DNA of 64,000 nt from Arthrobacter ramosus (GCF_039535095.1 NZ_BAAAWN010000001.1:2480001-2544000), one strand, 5' to 3'. Positions 20,011 through 29,532 are shown, counted from the first letter of the stretch. Numbers and translations are program-made. Notes: a model not told the origin generated them from the sequence alone.

Positions 20011-20302
20011 GCTGTATTTCCCCTCATCAAGAAGTCCTAGCTGCTGCGAACCCGCAAGGGTACGCAGTTCGGCCCATCAATGAGCCCGTTCGTCTGAAAA
20101 GCTGCCTGTGGCTAGTGCCCATCCCGCCAGGAGCGTCAGGACACCCCTACACGCGACCGGCATTCTGTGGTGTGCACCGCGGAGGTCCATTCCGAATTTC
20201 GATGTCATGGCACCGCAGCAGATCCGCCGCAGCAGATCCGCCGCAGCACCACGGCGAGCCGGTTCCTCCTGTGTCGCTGCGGCTAGAGCGCAGGATGGAG
20301 GA
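20011..20302. other. Spacer between two phosphatase genes
   Basis: 292 bases with no convincing gene. It should hold the promoter or leader of the propeller-phosphoesterase gene on the minus strand. The notable element is the 14-base tandem repeat at 20215-20248. Confidence 0.5.
20215..20248. repeat. 14-bp tandem repeat, about 2.4 copies
   Basis: GCAGCAGATCCGCC occurs at 20215-20228 and again at 20229-20242, followed by a partial third copy GCAGCA at 20243-20248. It sits in the spacer upstream of the propeller-phosphoesterase gene. Copy-number slippage or a regulator site are both possible. Confidence 0.75.
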
Positions 20303-22057
20303 TCAATTCCAGTTCAGGCCGTTCCACCAGTTGTTGATCTGCTTGCCGATTCCGCTATGGTTGCCGTTGTCGTTGCCGTTGGAGTCCTTTCCGGGGACGA
20401 CGGCCCCGGTCGTCGGATTCAGGATGACCTTGTCCGTGTTGGGGTGTTTGAAGTCGAACATGTTGGTCAGCGGGCCCGCGTGGGCGTCGAGGGAGGAACC
20501 ACCGATCTGGCCGGTGCTCCAGTTGTCCTCGATCAAACGCAGAATGGATGTCTGGTCCGTCTGGGTGTGGTCGACAAAGTTCGTCTTCGCGAACGGAGAA
20601 ACCACGATCAGCGGCTGGCGCGGGCCCGGGCCGCAACGGTCCGCGTAGCCGCCGGCCATGGGTACGCCCTTGTTGTACGCGTTCAGGCAGAACGCGGCAT
20701 CATCGGGTGAGTTGGAGGAGTTCTTCACGGCTGCTGCTACGTGGTCGTACCATCCGTCAGAGTCGTCGTAGGCAAGGATGACGGCGGTGCTGTCCCAGTT
20801 CTGCGAGTTCTGGATGGCATTGACCTGCTTAGCAACGAAGGCCTGCTCGTCGATCGGGTCGGAGCTTCCCGGGTGGCCATCCTGGTATTGGGGAGCCTTC
20901 AGGAACGACACGGCGGGCATGTTGTTCGAGTTGACGACCTGGTCGAACGCCGTCACGTCGTACTGGTGGTTGGCCTGGCCGTTGTGACCGATTTCTGCGA
21001 CCGAAGCCGGCGGCAGGTGGTGCGGGTTGGCGGTGGAGGCATAGTACTGGAACGGCTCGTGGTGCGGGGAGTAGTCGACGATGGAGGCGCCCGTGACGTT
21101 GGTGTGCGTGCTCAGGCAGGAAGCGGGCGTGGCTCCGGACACCGGGGCGGTCGGCGTGAATCCGCCCTGGAACCATCCCCAACTAACACCCTTGGCGTTG
21201 AGCAGATCGCCGATGTTCTTACCTTGCGCGCTGGCCACGTTGTTCGTGGTCTTATGGCTGCTGTTGGAGCAGTCGTCGTAGGCCGGGTCGGGGTCGTTGA
21301 TCACTGTTCCGACGCCGCTCGAGTTTGGGACGCGTACGGTGCTGGTGCTGGCTGTCGGAACGACGGGTGCACCCGCGGCAGTGAATTCCTGGATACCGTG
21401 CGTCTGGCCCGAGACCAGGTTCAACGCGCCCGGGGTTGACGGGCCAAAGCCGGTGCTGAAGGACGAGTCGCTCATGGCGTAGTTCTGGGCGTAATTCCAC
21501 ATACCGGTGACGGTGTTCCCGTCGTAGTAGTCCATGGTCAGGCCGGGCGCGCCATATTGGTTCGCGGCACACACGTCCTTGCTGGTGTTCTCAACGAACT
21601 TGTTCATGAGGCCACCGTTGTAGGCCAACTGTTCGGCGGTGTAGGTGTGGTTCTGGTCGCAGGTGACGGCCTGTGCCGGTGTCAGTCGCTGCGGCTGGAT
21701 GGAGTTCGGGTTGTTCGGTCCCAGCAGGCCGTCGTGAGCCAGTGTGGCAATGTTCGTCGGCGTGTTCCTGGCGGCGGTGAACTGGGTTGCCGGGAGCCCG
21801 GTTCCCTGCTGGGTTTCGCCCGGCGTGTTGGCAGCCTTGGGGTAGGTGGCAAAGTAGTGGTCGAACGAGACGTTCTCGCCGAAGATCACCACCACATGCT
21901 TGATGGGTGTGGACGTGTCCACATGGTTTTCGCTGGCGGTGGCCGGGCCGGCGCCGAAGCCGAACAGGCCGGCGGTGAGGGTGGAGGTAGCCAGGACCGC
22001 TGCGCCGGCGGCGGCCGCGAATGGTTTCCAGGTGAATCGATGAGCGAGGTATCGCAT
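20303..22057 (-). CDS. Secreted phosphoesterase, phospholipase C / acid phosphatase-like
   Basis: A 584-residue exported protein. The start MRYLAHRFTWK is followed by an Ala-rich hydrophobic stretch to about residue 38, a Sec-type signal peptide. The catalytic domain opens with IKHVVVIFGENVSFDHYF, the first metal-binding segment of the phosphoesterase (phospholipase C/AcpA) family, and later has YDDSDGWYDHV and a GPGPRQPLIVVSPFAKTNFV segment. ATG 22057 gives a normal signal peptide; the frame runs upstream to 22183 without a plausible start. It probably releases phosphate or head groups from organic phosphates outside the cell. Confidence 0.85.
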   Translation of the reverse strand: MRYLAHRFTWKPFAAAAGAAVLATSTLTAGLFGFGAGPATASENHVDTSTPIKHVVVIFGENVSFDHYFATYPKAANTPGETQQGTGLPATQFTAARNTPTNIATLAHDGLLGPNNPNSIQPQRLTPAQAVTCDQNHTYTAEQLAYNGGLMNKFVENTSKDVCAANQYGAPGLTMDYYDGNTVTGMWNYAQNYAMSDSSFSTGFGPSTPGALNLVSGQTHGIQEFTAAGAPVVPTASTSTVRVPNSSGVGTVINDPDPAYDDCSNSSHKTTNNVASAQGKNIGDLLNAKGVSWGWFQGGFTPTAPVSGATPASCLSTHTNVTGASIVDYSPHHEPFQYYASTANPHHLPPASVAEIGHNGQANHQYDVTAFDQVVNSNNMPAVSFLKAPQYQDGHPGSSDPIDEQAFVAKQVNAIQNSQNWDSTAVILAYDDSDGWYDHVAAAVKNSSNSPDDAAFCLNAYNKGVPMAGGYADRCGPGPRQPLIVVSPFAKTNFVDHTQTDQTSILRLIEDNWSTGQIGGSSLDAHAGPLTNMFDFKHPNTDKVILNPTTGAVVPGKDSNGNDNGNHSGIGKQINNWWNGLNWN

Positions 22058-22165
22058 GTGTTCTTCAATCTTTCTCGATGAGGTACCCGGCGCGACTTGC
22101 CGGTGTGTCAGACCCGCCCGGAAGGCTGGCCGGGACCAAAGGGTAAGGGACCGGTCTCCTTGGCC

Positions 22166-22205
22166 GGCCCGCTCCCGCTGCACCTGTTTGCAGCAGGAGC
22201 GGGCC
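22166..22205 (-). terminator. Hairpin terminator after the purple-acid-phosphatase-like gene
   Basis: GGCCCGCTCC (22166-22175) pairs perfectly with GGAGCGGGCC (22196-22205), with an inner GCTGCA/TGCAGC pairing. It begins 32 bases after the minus-strand stop at 22237 and precedes the next phosphatase gene, suggesting that each of these genes has its own transcript. Confidence 0.6.
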
Positions 22206-22236
22206 GACGTGGTTCAGCCGCGGACGGGGTTTGGTT

Positions 22237-23886
22237 TTATTGGCCTTTGTCGTTTCCGCTGCCGACGCCTTGGCGGGTGTTGTCGGTGCGGGGCCGCTGC
22301 AGTGTGAAGGATTCGAAGGCGGCCAGCTGTCCTTGTGGCCCGAGCACGTTGTAGTAGGTGACTTGCAGTTTGGTCATTCCTCCGGGCTGGGTTCCCGGGT
22401 CGACGGTGAAGGCGGCGAATCCGTACGAGTTGGCGGCGTCGCGCTTGGCCGACCAGGGTGCGTCTTCCTGCGTGTAAACCGGTGGCCGCCTGTTGGTCGT
22501 AGGGTTGAGCGGTCCGACGCTAGTAATAACACGGCAGGCGGGCGGGTTGTAGAACATCTGGTTGGAGGTGACTGAGGTGCCCCCGCCTCCCAGAACCATG
22601 TGCACGGTGCCCTTGGTAGTGTCGATGATGTCGGTGTTGGTGTCTGCCGGGATTGGGGTCAGTGTCGCGTTGGGCTGCTGGCCGCGGATCGGGTGAGATC
22701 GTTCGTAGTGGTGTTCGTGGCCACAAACGACCAAGTCGACGCCGTATTTATCGAACAGCGGCACCCATTCTTGCCGGACGCCCAGATCGGCGCCGTTGAG
22801 CGCGCTCGCGGTGCTGATGACGACCTGGTGCATGCAGATTACAACCCAGTCGATGTTCTTGTCGGACCGGGCAGCGATCAGTTCCTTCTCAAGCCATGCT
22901 TTCTGCGCGCCCTGGGAGTATCCGCGGACGTAGCTGCTTCCGCTGTCCTGGATGCAGATATCATCGTTGGCCAGGCTGATCACATGCACGGAGCCGACGG
23001 TGAAGGAGTACCAGAGCCCGCGGGTGATGTCGGTTTGGCCTGGCTGCGGCGGTACCGAAAAGTATGTCTGGTAGGCCGCGTAGCCTATTGGCCCGTTGCC
23101 AAGCTCGTTCTCATGGTTGCCCGCCGCCGGCATCCATGGACGGTGCCGGGCGCTGCGGGAGTTGTTGTCCCAGAAATCGGTCCAAGTGCGTACTCGGTCC
23201 ACGGAGCCATTGGCGTAGCAGAGGTCGCCGTTGAACAAGTGGAACAAGGGCTGCACGCGTTCGATTCCGGCGGGCATGTCCCCCGCAGCGGGCGAGCCGA
23301 GATTGTCGTTGACCCACGGCGGATTAGCGAGCGTAACTCCGGCCGGCGGGACGTACTTCTTTCCCAACGTCGGTGTGCCCTGGTCGCCGAAGCTGGTGAA
23401 GGTGAAAGCCTCGCGGCCGCGCGGTCCAGTACGGAAAGAACCAAACTCAGGCTGCGCGCCGTCGTGGATGGCCGCGTAGACGTAGTCGTGGGACGATTTC
23501 AGACCGGTGAGTTTCGCATGATAGGCGTAAACGATTTGACCGGATTTGCCGTCGGTGTAACTGGTCTGCACTGCATCCTGGCTCTTGCCGTAGCTTCCGT
23601 CCAACTCACCGAGCATCGCCCGGGCATGGCTGACCGGCTGCAGGGTATGCCATGACACCACGACTTCGCTGGACGCGTCCGCCCCGAACTGGAGGTGCAG
23701 GCCGTTCACGATCGGGGTTGTCAGCGGGTCACCTACCGTCGTCGGCAACGCCGACGCTATACCGCCGGCGGCCGCGGTCGCAGGCGCCGCGCCGGCCAGT
23801 GCTGCGCCGGCACTAGCGACTCCGGCCGCCGCGAAAAAACCACGTCGTGAAAATGCTGTACTAAAAATTTGTCTGTCATCTGTCAT
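22237..23886 (-). CDS. Tat-exported metallophosphoesterase (purple acid phosphatase-like)
   Basis: A 549-residue protein with a twin-arginine signal (SRRGFFAAAG, then an Ala-rich hydrophobic region). A fibronectin-like N-terminal domain (LHLQFGADASSEVVVSW) as in purple acid phosphatases precedes a metallophosphatase domain with the ligand blocks GDLCYANG, AAGNHENE and VCGHEHHYERSHP. Metal loading before export explains the Tat route. ATG 23886 was taken as the start; an in-frame GTG at 23895 is equally possible and neither has a clear ribosome site. The probable role is hydrolysis of phosphate monoesters outside the cell. Confidence 0.86.
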   Translation of the reverse strand: MTDDRQIFSTAFSRRGFFAAAGVASAGAALAGAAPATAAAGGIASALPTTVGDPLTTPIVNGLHLQFGADASSEVVVSWHTLQPVSHARAMLGELDGSYGKSQDAVQTSYTDGKSGQIVYAYHAKLTGLKSSHDYVYAAIHDGAQPEFGSFRTGPRGREAFTFTSFGDQGTPTLGKKYVPPAGVTLANPPWVNDNLGSPAAGDMPAGIERVQPLFHLFNGDLCYANGSVDRVRTWTDFWDNNSRSARHRPWMPAAGNHENELGNGPIGYAAYQTYFSVPPQPGQTDITRGLWYSFTVGSVHVISLANDDICIQDSGSSYVRGYSQGAQKAWLEKELIAARSDKNIDWVVICMHQVVISTASALNGADLGVRQEWVPLFDKYGVDLVVCGHEHHYERSHPIRGQQPNATLTPIPADTNTDIIDTTKGTVHMVLGGGGTSVTSNQMFYNPPACRVITSVGPLNPTTNRRPPVYTQEDAPWSAKRDAANSYGFAAFTVDPGTQPGGMTKLQVTYYNVLGPQGQLAAFESFTLQRPRTDNTRQGVGSGNDKGQ

Positions 23887-24145
23887 GTTCAACACATTGC
23901 CGGGGCAACGGTGGCCATTCGTGAAGGATAGCCAAATCTACAGCCACAAACAGATGAACAATAGGATTCGGGGTAATCGTGTACGAATGCTTCGCAGAAG
24001 CAAATGGCTTGACCCACTCGGATGCCTCGTCCGAGATCAGAGACTGGCTCAGATAGGGGTGGTGACTGGGGGTTTCAGCACCAGAGCCAGAGCTAGGCAA
24101 AGCACGTACGCTTCCCCACCACAGCGCGACGGCGACGCTGAACCG
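23887..24145. other. Spacer with the promoter region of the purple-acid-phosphatase-like gene
   Basis: 259 bases without a gene, upstream of the minus-strand phosphatase. On the minus strand a GTTCATCTG element (23951-23959) about 65 bases before the start resembles one half of an actinobacterial PHO box (GTTCA-type repeats). The second half is poor, so PhoP control is only a suggestion. Confidence 0.3.
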
Positions 24146-25345
24146 TCAGCTGCGGGCTGGCGTCGCGGGTTCCTGAGAGCTCAGGTAATTGAACAGCTGT
24201 CGGACCCCGAACGTCCATTCCGGCAGTTCTTCGGCGGCGGCCACGTGGTTGACGAGCGAGCCAAGGTGGCGGCTCTTGATGGTGACCACGTCACCCATCT
24301 TGTGGGTGAATCCCAGCCCGGGCGTGTCCCTGTCCTGAGCGGGTGCGAACAAGGTACCCGTGAACAGGGCGAAACCATCGGGGTACTGGTGGTGCGGGCC
24401 GAAAGTGGCCGCCACAAGTTCCTCGAATGACCTGCTGATTCTGGCCACGGAATTGCGGCCCTCCATTGCGTAGCCGTCCGTACCTTCCACCCGCAGCAGG
24501 ATCTCTTCCTGCCGGACCATGTCCAGGGTAAAACCCTCGTCAAACAGCCGAATGAATGGTCCCAGCGCGCTGGAGGCATTGTTGTCCTTTGCCTTGCCCA
24601 AGAGGAGCGCGCTGCGGCCCTCGACGTCGCGAAGGTTCACGTCGTTGCCCAGGGTCGCGCCCACAACGTCTCCCCGCGAATTGACGATGAGCACGAGTTC
24701 CGGCTCGGGGTTGTTCCACGAAGAAAAGGATGGAATACCCACGCCGGCGCCAAGACCCACGGACGAGAGCACGGGCGCCTTAGTGAAGACCTCTGGATCC
24801 GGCCCGATTCCGACTTCCAGATACTGGGACCATAGACCTTCGGCGATTAGAACACGTTTGGCCTCCGCGGCCTGAAGAGACCCGGGGCGCACCGCGGTGA
24901 TGCTGCCGCCGAGTGCCTTGCCCACGAGCTCGCGCATCGCCGTGGCCCGGCTGGCCTCTCCGCCGCAGCGTTCCTCGATGACGCGTTCGATCATGCTGTC
25001 CACAAAAGTCACGCCGCACGCCTTGATGACCTGGAGGTCAACCGGAGCCAGAAGGCAGGGTCGGCTGGTTTCCTGCCGGAGGGACGCCTCGACGACGTCG
25101 GCAGTCTTCCACCGTGGTTCGATCCCCGAGCTGTCGGCAATTGCCGAGCGAACATCGGCAGCCGGGTCTGTGCGCTCCAACAGCTCGGAGACCGTGCCGG
25201 CCAGGCGCTGGATGTCGAACATGTCCTCTCCGTGGACCGCCACCACACGGGGACCGGCGGTTTCGAAGTCCCAGATCCGGCCGATCAGTAGCGCGTCTCC
25301 GGCGTCGTCGGGTAGAACCGAGGCAGCGGTATGGCGGGAGTTCAT
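24146..25345 (-). CDS. 2-keto-3-deoxy-pentonate dehydratase (XylX/KdaD type, FAH superfamily)
   Basis: This 399-residue enzyme closely follows the Caulobacter XylX pattern: LLAPVDLQVIKACGVTF, a VIEERCGGEAS helix, GLWSQYLEVGIGPDPEVFTK, WNNPEPELVL, LGNDVNLRDVEGRSALLLG and the C-terminal HQYPDGFALFTGTLFAP with DRDTPGLGFTHKMGD. XylX-type enzymes remove water from 2-keto-3-deoxy-xylonate or -arabinonate to give alpha-ketoglutaric semialdehyde. It is the last gene of a three-gene operon and overlaps the dehydrogenase gene by 4 nt. That neighbour oxidises exactly this product, which supports the assignment. Confidence 0.87.
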   Translation of the reverse strand: MNSRHTAASVLPDDAGDALLIGRIWDFETAGPRVVAVHGEDMFDIQRLAGTVSELLERTDPAADVRSAIADSSGIEPRWKTADVVEASLRQETSRPCLLAPVDLQVIKACGVTFVDSMIERVIEERCGGEASRATAMRELVGKALGGSITAVRPGSLQAAEAKRVLIAEGLWSQYLEVGIGPDPEVFTKAPVLSSVGLGAGVGIPSFSSWNNPEPELVLIVNSRGDVVGATLGNDVNLRDVEGRSALLLGKAKDNNASSALGPFIRLFDEGFTLDMVRQEEILLRVEGTDGYAMEGRNSVARISRSFEELVAATFGPHHQYPDGFALFTGTLFAPAQDRDTPGLGFTHKMGDVVTIKSRHLGSLVNHVAAAEELPEWTFGVRQLFNYLSSQEPATPARS

Positions 25346-26829
25346 CGCGGACCTTCAATCGACGGTGAGTTAGCGACACGTCCCCTGCCGCGCCACTCGC
25401 CGTCCACTCGTTGCGGCACGTTCCAAGGGTTGGCATCCCGCAGTGGCTCGGGCAGTCGCGCCTCGGGGAACGACTGATAGGCCACAGGCCGAAGGAAGCG
25501 GCGGATGGCGGCCGTTCCAACGGAGGTGGTGGCCGATGTCGTGGCGGGATATGGTCCACCGTGGTGCTGGGCATAGCTGACCGTGACTCCGGTCGGCCAG
25601 CCGTTCCACAGCACGCGACCGCTGACGTCCGTCAGCCGGGCGGCGAGCTCGGTAACGTCGTCATCCGGCTCTGCCTGCAACGTGGTGGTGAGCTGCCCCT
25701 CGAGCATTCCTGCAAGGGCCGCAAGTTCGGACTCATCGCCGTATTCCACAACTACGCTGGCCGGCCCGAACATTTCCTGACGAAGGATCGACGGATCACG
25801 GCGCACAGCAGCTGGGGTGGTGTGAAGTAGGGTTGGCGCCGGCGTCGCCGCGAAGTCGCCTTCCACCAGGACGTCAACACCGGCCTTGTCCCGAAGCTGT
25901 TCTACTGCCTCCCGGAAGCCGTGATGCAGCCGCTCACTCAGGAGCTCGGCAGGTGAGAACCCGGACAGGGCATCGCTTAGCAGCCTGCGAACCTCATCCC
26001 GGCCGCCAGCGGGGACGAACAACAGTCCCGGTTTGGTGCAGAACTGCCCCATGCCCATAGTGAACGAGCTGAAGTAACCGTTGACAATCTCGCTTCGCCG
26101 GGACTCCCAGGCTCCCCTGGTGACGAAAACGGCGTTTATCCCGCCCAGCTCGCCGAAGAAGGGGACAGGCTCCGGCCGCGCGGCGGCGCGGTCGAACAAT
26201 GCCCTGCCGCCCGCCGTCGAGCCTGTGAACCCAATGGCCTTGATCAGCGGATGGTCTACCAGCGCCTCGGCCGCAGGGCGTCCGTTCACCAGCGAGAACA
26301 GGCCGGAGGGTGCGCCAGCGCCGTCAAGTGCGGCCATCACGGTTTCCGCCGTGCGCGCCGCGAGTTGCCGGTGGCCGTCATGCGCTTTGTGCACGACGGC
26401 GCAGCCGGCGGCCAAAGCCGAGGCGCTATCGCCACCCATGACACTGAAGGCAAACGGGAAGTTGGATGCCCCGAAGACCGCCACAACGCCGAGTGGGACG
26501 TTGACCCTGCGGAGATCCGGCCGCGGGCCCATCCCCCAGCGGGCGTCCGCATGGTCGATCGTCGCGTCGAAGTGTTCGCCCTGCCGAATTTCTTCGGCAA
26601 AGAGCCTCAGCTGGAAGACGGTGCGCTTCAATTCGCCTTCTAGCCGTGGCGTGCTGAGATGTGTTTCCCTGCTGGCCAGCTCCACGAGGGCGCTGCCGCC
26701 ATTTTCCAGCCCGGTTGCCACGGCCTCCAACCATGAAGCACGGACCTGCGGATCCGCTGCGCGGCCCTTTTCGAAGGCACCGTGGGCGGCCTCCACCCTG
26801 GCGTTGAGCTCTTCGATGGTGGTGTTCAT
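25342..26829 (-). CDS. Alpha-ketoglutaric semialdehyde dehydrogenase
   Basis: A 495-residue NAD(P)-dependent aldehyde dehydrogenase of the subgroup that oxidises 2,5-dioxopentanoate to 2-oxoglutarate. Subgroup marks are [24 protein letters not shown], the glutamate loop [13 protein letters not shown] and the catalytic cysteine in [11 protein letters not shown]. The start and stop overlap the flanking genes by 4 nt each (ATGA), so the three enzymes are coupled. With the dehydratases on either side it completes a non-phosphorylating pentonate route that feeds the TCA cycle. Confidence 0.87.
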   Translation of the reverse strand: MNTTIEELNARVEAAHGAFEKGRAADPQVRASWLEAVATGLENGGSALVELASRETHLSTPRLEGELKRTVFQLRLFAEEIRQGEHFDATIDHADARWGMGPRPDLRRVNVPLGVVAVFGASNFPFAFSVMGGDSASALAAGCAVVHKAHDGHRQLAARTAETVMAALDGAGAPSGLFSLVNGRPAAEALVDHPLIKAIGFTGSTAGGRALFDRAAARPEPVPFFGELGGINAVFVTRGAWESRRSEIVNGYFSSFTMGMGQFCTKPGLLFVPAGGRDEVRRLLSDALSGFSPAELLSERLHHGFREAVEQLRDKAGVDVLVEGDFAATPAPTLLHTTPAAVRRDPSILRQEMFGPASVVVEYGDESELAALAGMLEGQLTTTLQAEPDDDVTELAARLTDVSGRVLWNGWPTGVTVSYAQHHGGPYPATTSATTSVGTAAIRRFLRPVAYQSFPEARLPEPLRDANPWNVPQRVDGEWRGRGRVANSPSIEGPR

Positions 26830-28172
26830 CGTACGCCGCCTGCGGGAACCAGGGACGCGCCCGTCACGGCCGCTCGGTCGCCCACCTCAAGCCAGCCGGC
26901 ACCGGTGGGGAATTCCCATGTCGTCCTGGATGCGCTCAGCATCTCGGCACTCGTCCCCGGGCGGCGGGGCGCGGTGTACCGGCCGTTGAGGATGCGAACG
27001 GGCTCGGCGAAGTGTTCGTGCAGGTGATCCACGTATTCGATCATCCGGCCTTCCTGCGTGCCGGTGATGGCGGCGTAGTCAAAGAAGGAGAAGTGCTGCA
27101 CCAGTTCACACAGCCCCACACCGCCGGCATGCGGGCATACGGGCACATCGAAGCGGGCGGCGAGGAGGAGGTTCGCGATGTTTTCATTCACACCACCCAC
27201 GCGGGTGGAGTCGAGCTGAAGGACATCGATGGCGCCGGCCTGCATGAGCTGCTTGAAGACAATTCGGCTAGCCACGGCCTCGCCGGTGGCGACACGAACC
27301 GGCCATACTCCCCGGCGGATGTCCGCGTGGCCCAAGATGTCGTCGGTGCTGGTGGGCTCCTCGATCCAGTACGGGTCATATTCGGCCAGCTGCTTAATCC
27401 AGTCGATGGCTTCGGACACCTCCCAGCGCTGGTTGGCGTCGATGGCGATAGGAAGGTTTCCCACTGCTTCCCGGGCGATGGCCATGCGGCGGCGGTCGTC
27501 GTTTATGTCCCCGCCCACTTTGAGCTTGATCATCGAGAAGCCGTCCGCAACGGCTTCCTTACTCAGCCGCACCAGCTTCTCATCGCTGTAACCGAGCCAC
27601 CCGGGCGACGTGGTGTAAGCCGGGTAGCCGTCGGTCATGAGTGACGCAATGCGGGCAGCCTTGCCTTCTTCGCCGGCGCGCAGGATGTCGAGCGCCTGCT
27701 GCGGGTTCAGGGCGTCACGGATATGCGTGAAATCGACGACGTCGACGATTTCTTCGGCGGGCATTTCACTGAGGAGCAGCCAAAGAGGTTTGTTTTCGCG
27801 GCGGGCACGGATGTCCCAAAGGGCGCTGACCAACGCGCCAGCCGCCATTTGCGTGACGCCTTTTTCCGGGCCAAGCCAACGGAGCTGCGAATCGTGGATA
27901 AGGCGCTTGGACGCGTTGCCCAGATCGTAGATCAACTCATCAATATCGCGGCCCAGCAGCAGGCGGGAGTAGGCGTCGATGGCGTACGTAATGATGTCGT
28001 TCCCGCGCCCGCAGCTGAACACCAAGCCGTGCCCCTCGTCGCTCGCGTCCGTGCGGATGACAACGTAAGCCGCAGAGTAGTCCGGGTCAACGTTGACCGC
28101 GTCGGAGCCATCGAGTTCCAAGGACGTGGGAAACCGGACGTCCTCGGTGGTGATGGAAATGATGGAGGGCAT
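26826..28172 (-). CDS. L-fuconate dehydratase (enolase superfamily)
   Basis: A 448-residue enzyme that strongly resembles the characterised Xanthomonas L-fuconate dehydratase along its whole length: [28 protein letters not shown], the long block around [19 protein letters not shown], the KLKVG lysine motif, VDANQRW-like [17 protein letters not shown] metal ligand and [19 protein letters not shown] [14 protein letters not shown]. It removes water from a sugar acid to a 2-keto-3-deoxy acid. It is promoter-proximal in the operon, directly behind the 15-bp inverted repeat. The downstream enzymes expect a five-carbon product, so D-arabinonate, an L-fuconate analogue, may be the real substrate. Confidence 0.88.
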   Translation of the reverse strand: MPSIISITTEDVRFPTSLELDGSDAVNVDPDYSAAYVVIRTDASDEGHGLVFSCGRGNDIITYAIDAYSRLLLGRDIDELIYDLGNASKRLIHDSQLRWLGPEKGVTQMAAGALVSALWDIRARRENKPLWLLLSEMPAEEIVDVVDFTHIRDALNPQQALDILRAGEEGKAARIASLMTDGYPAYTTSPGWLGYSDEKLVRLSKEAVADGFSMIKLKVGGDINDDRRRMAIAREAVGNLPIAIDANQRWEVSEAIDWIKQLAEYDPYWIEEPTSTDDILGHADIRRGVWPVRVATGEAVASRIVFKQLMQAGAIDVLQLDSTRVGGVNENIANLLLAARFDVPVCPHAGGVGLCELVQHFSFFDYAAITGTQEGRMIEYVDHLHEHFAEPVRILNGRYTAPRRPGTSAEMLSASRTTWEFPTGAGWLEVGDRAAVTGASLVPAGGVR

Positions 28173-28203
28173 GAATCTCTTCTCTCAGCGAACGACCGTA
28201 TGG

Positions 28204-28243
28204 CCATTTCCTATATGAATTTCACCAATCATATAGGAAATGG
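28204..28243. promoter_or_regulatory. Perfect 15-bp inverted repeat, probable GntR operator
   Basis: CCATTTCCTATATGA (28204-28218) and its exact complement (28229-28243) flank a 10-base spacer. It lies 31 bases before the start of the L-fuconate dehydratase gene and after the terminator of the GntR gene. The position fits an operator through which that regulator represses the operon until the sugar acid or an intermediate is present. Confidence 0.75.
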
Positions 28244-28267
28244 TATCGATATCAAGGGGTCAGCCCA

Positions 28268-28297
28268 GCAAAAAGCCCCGGTGCCAAGCCGGGGCTT
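28268..28297 (-). terminator. Rho-independent terminator of the GntR gene
   Basis: On the minus strand AAGCCCCGG and CCGGGGCTT (28297-28289 and 28281-28273) form a 9-bp stem with a 7-base loop followed directly by a run of T (28274-28270). It begins 5 bases after the GntR stop and separates its transcript from the catabolic operon. Confidence 0.85.
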
Positions 28298-28301
28298 CGT
28301 T

Positions 28302-29030
28302 TCACTTCACAATGTGTCGCCCTCGGGGGCCGCCGTCTTCCAGTGGAAGCAACGCTGAATTACCCGAGAAAGCCTGCGCAAACCGCCCGAATGAGTTCCT
28401 GATATGTTCGGCCATCGCCGCCTCGGCCTGCTCTGGCTCGCAGGCCTGGATGGCCTCCCGGATGGCCGAGTGCTCAGCGACGGTGATGGCGCCGTCGACG
28501 TCAGCAGGGTAAAGCCGGAACGTGTGCAGGTGGCAGTGCGTCTGTGCAAAGGCGTGGCGGACGATATTGTTGCCGGACGCAGCCAGGATCGTGTCGTGAA
28601 AGCGAGCGTCGTGCGCCACGAGGTCCTGGCGCCGGTCCCCCGCGCTCTGCATTGCGCTGCGGAACGCCGCCAGCTCGTTCCCGAGCGCCCCAGCGGGATT
28701 CGCGAGCCGATCCACCGCCGCCGAGCGCGCGGCCCAGGGTTCTACCAGAAGCCGGAACTCAAAAAGGGAGCGCAGCTCGGCCAGATCCAGTAGGGGCGTT
28801 GTACTATAGCCGCGGCCGGGGCTGTACACCACAAGGTTGTCCCCCTCAAGCCGCTGCAGCGCCTCACGCACCGGCGTTTGGGACACGCCTAGGCTGCGGG
28901 AAACGGCGTCGATGTTGATCCGCGTTCCGGGGGGGATCTGGCCTTCGAGAATGGACGCGCGCATGGAAGGATACGCGTCGCTGACGGCGGCTTTGACTCT
29001 GGAAGATTCGGAAGATTGGCGTGGGGGCAC
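28302..29030 (-). CDS. GntR family regulator (FCD domain)
   Basis: A 242-residue regulator of the FadR subfamily. The N-terminal winged helix reads ILEGQIPPGTRIN, SRSLGVSQTPVREALQRLEGDNLV (residues about 27-70); the C-terminal all-helical FCD domain has the metal/ligand histidines in the HDARFH and EHSAIREAI segments. It is upstream of the sugar-acid operon on the same strand but has its own terminator. The perfect palindrome in front of the operon is the expected binding site. The probable effector is a sugar acid or 2-keto-3-deoxy acid. Confidence 0.87.
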   Translation of the reverse strand: MPPRQSSESSRVKAAVSDAYPSMRASILEGQIPPGTRINIDAVSRSLGVSQTPVREALQRLEGDNLVVYSPGRGYSTTPLLDLAELRSLFEFRLLVEPWAARSAAVDRLANPAGALGNELAAFRSAMQSAGDRRQDLVAHDARFHDTILAASGNNIVRHAFAQTHCHLHTFRLYPADVDGAITVAEHSAIREAIQACEPEQAEAAMAEHIRNSFGRFAQAFSGNSALLPLEDGGPRGRHIVK

Positions 29031-29532
29031 GGGCTGACCTCTTAAGGGTGGTTGGGGTTGGAGTCGCTGGGAAATTCTTCACCGGCTACCGGCGAGGAGG
29101 CGGGTGACAGGCCTCCGCACATCATGCGGCCAAAAAGCCGACTCTCGAACTCTGGATGCCAGTCGTTGCGGTATGGAGACGTGGCATACGCGCCAACGAT
29201 GAGACCGCCCGGCGGACCCACCGGCACATCCTCCCGGCTGCGCGTGCCGTTGCGTGATCCGGTCACTCTGCCTGTCCTCTCGATGTCCCACCCTAGACCG
29301 CGGAATGTCGTCATTTGCGGAATTACCGCCAACTTCTGACAAATAGATGTAAATAATATAGGCAACTCCTGCATCCGATACGAAAACGGATTGCGGACTT
29401 CGCCCAGGAAATCGTGGATCAGCGAAGTGACCAATGGAAGCGCCGAGCGATCCTGCCCGGGTAGCATCTGATCATCGTCGAAAGCTGTGTACGGGATGTG
29501 CATCGGCCTGACCCGTAGCGAAAGGCATCGAA
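29031..29532. other. Divergent intergenic region, no convincing gene
   Basis: About 500 bases between the GntR gene (-) and the DeoR gene (+). A 153-codon minus-strand frame (29042-29503) fills most of it, but it has no ribosome site or family motif and an atypical composition, so I do not annotate it as a gene. An AT-rich patch near 29340-29365 could hold promoters. Confidence 0.45.

Noticed and set aside
20215..20248. Possible CRISPR-like repeat
   Set aside because: The units are only 14 bases, directly adjacent without spacers, and no cas gene is in the window.
29042..29503. A 153-codon minus-strand frame between GntR and DeoR genes
   Set aside because: No ribosome site, no recognisable family, and it fills a region that must hold two divergent promoters. 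It could be a decayed gene, but I cannot support that.
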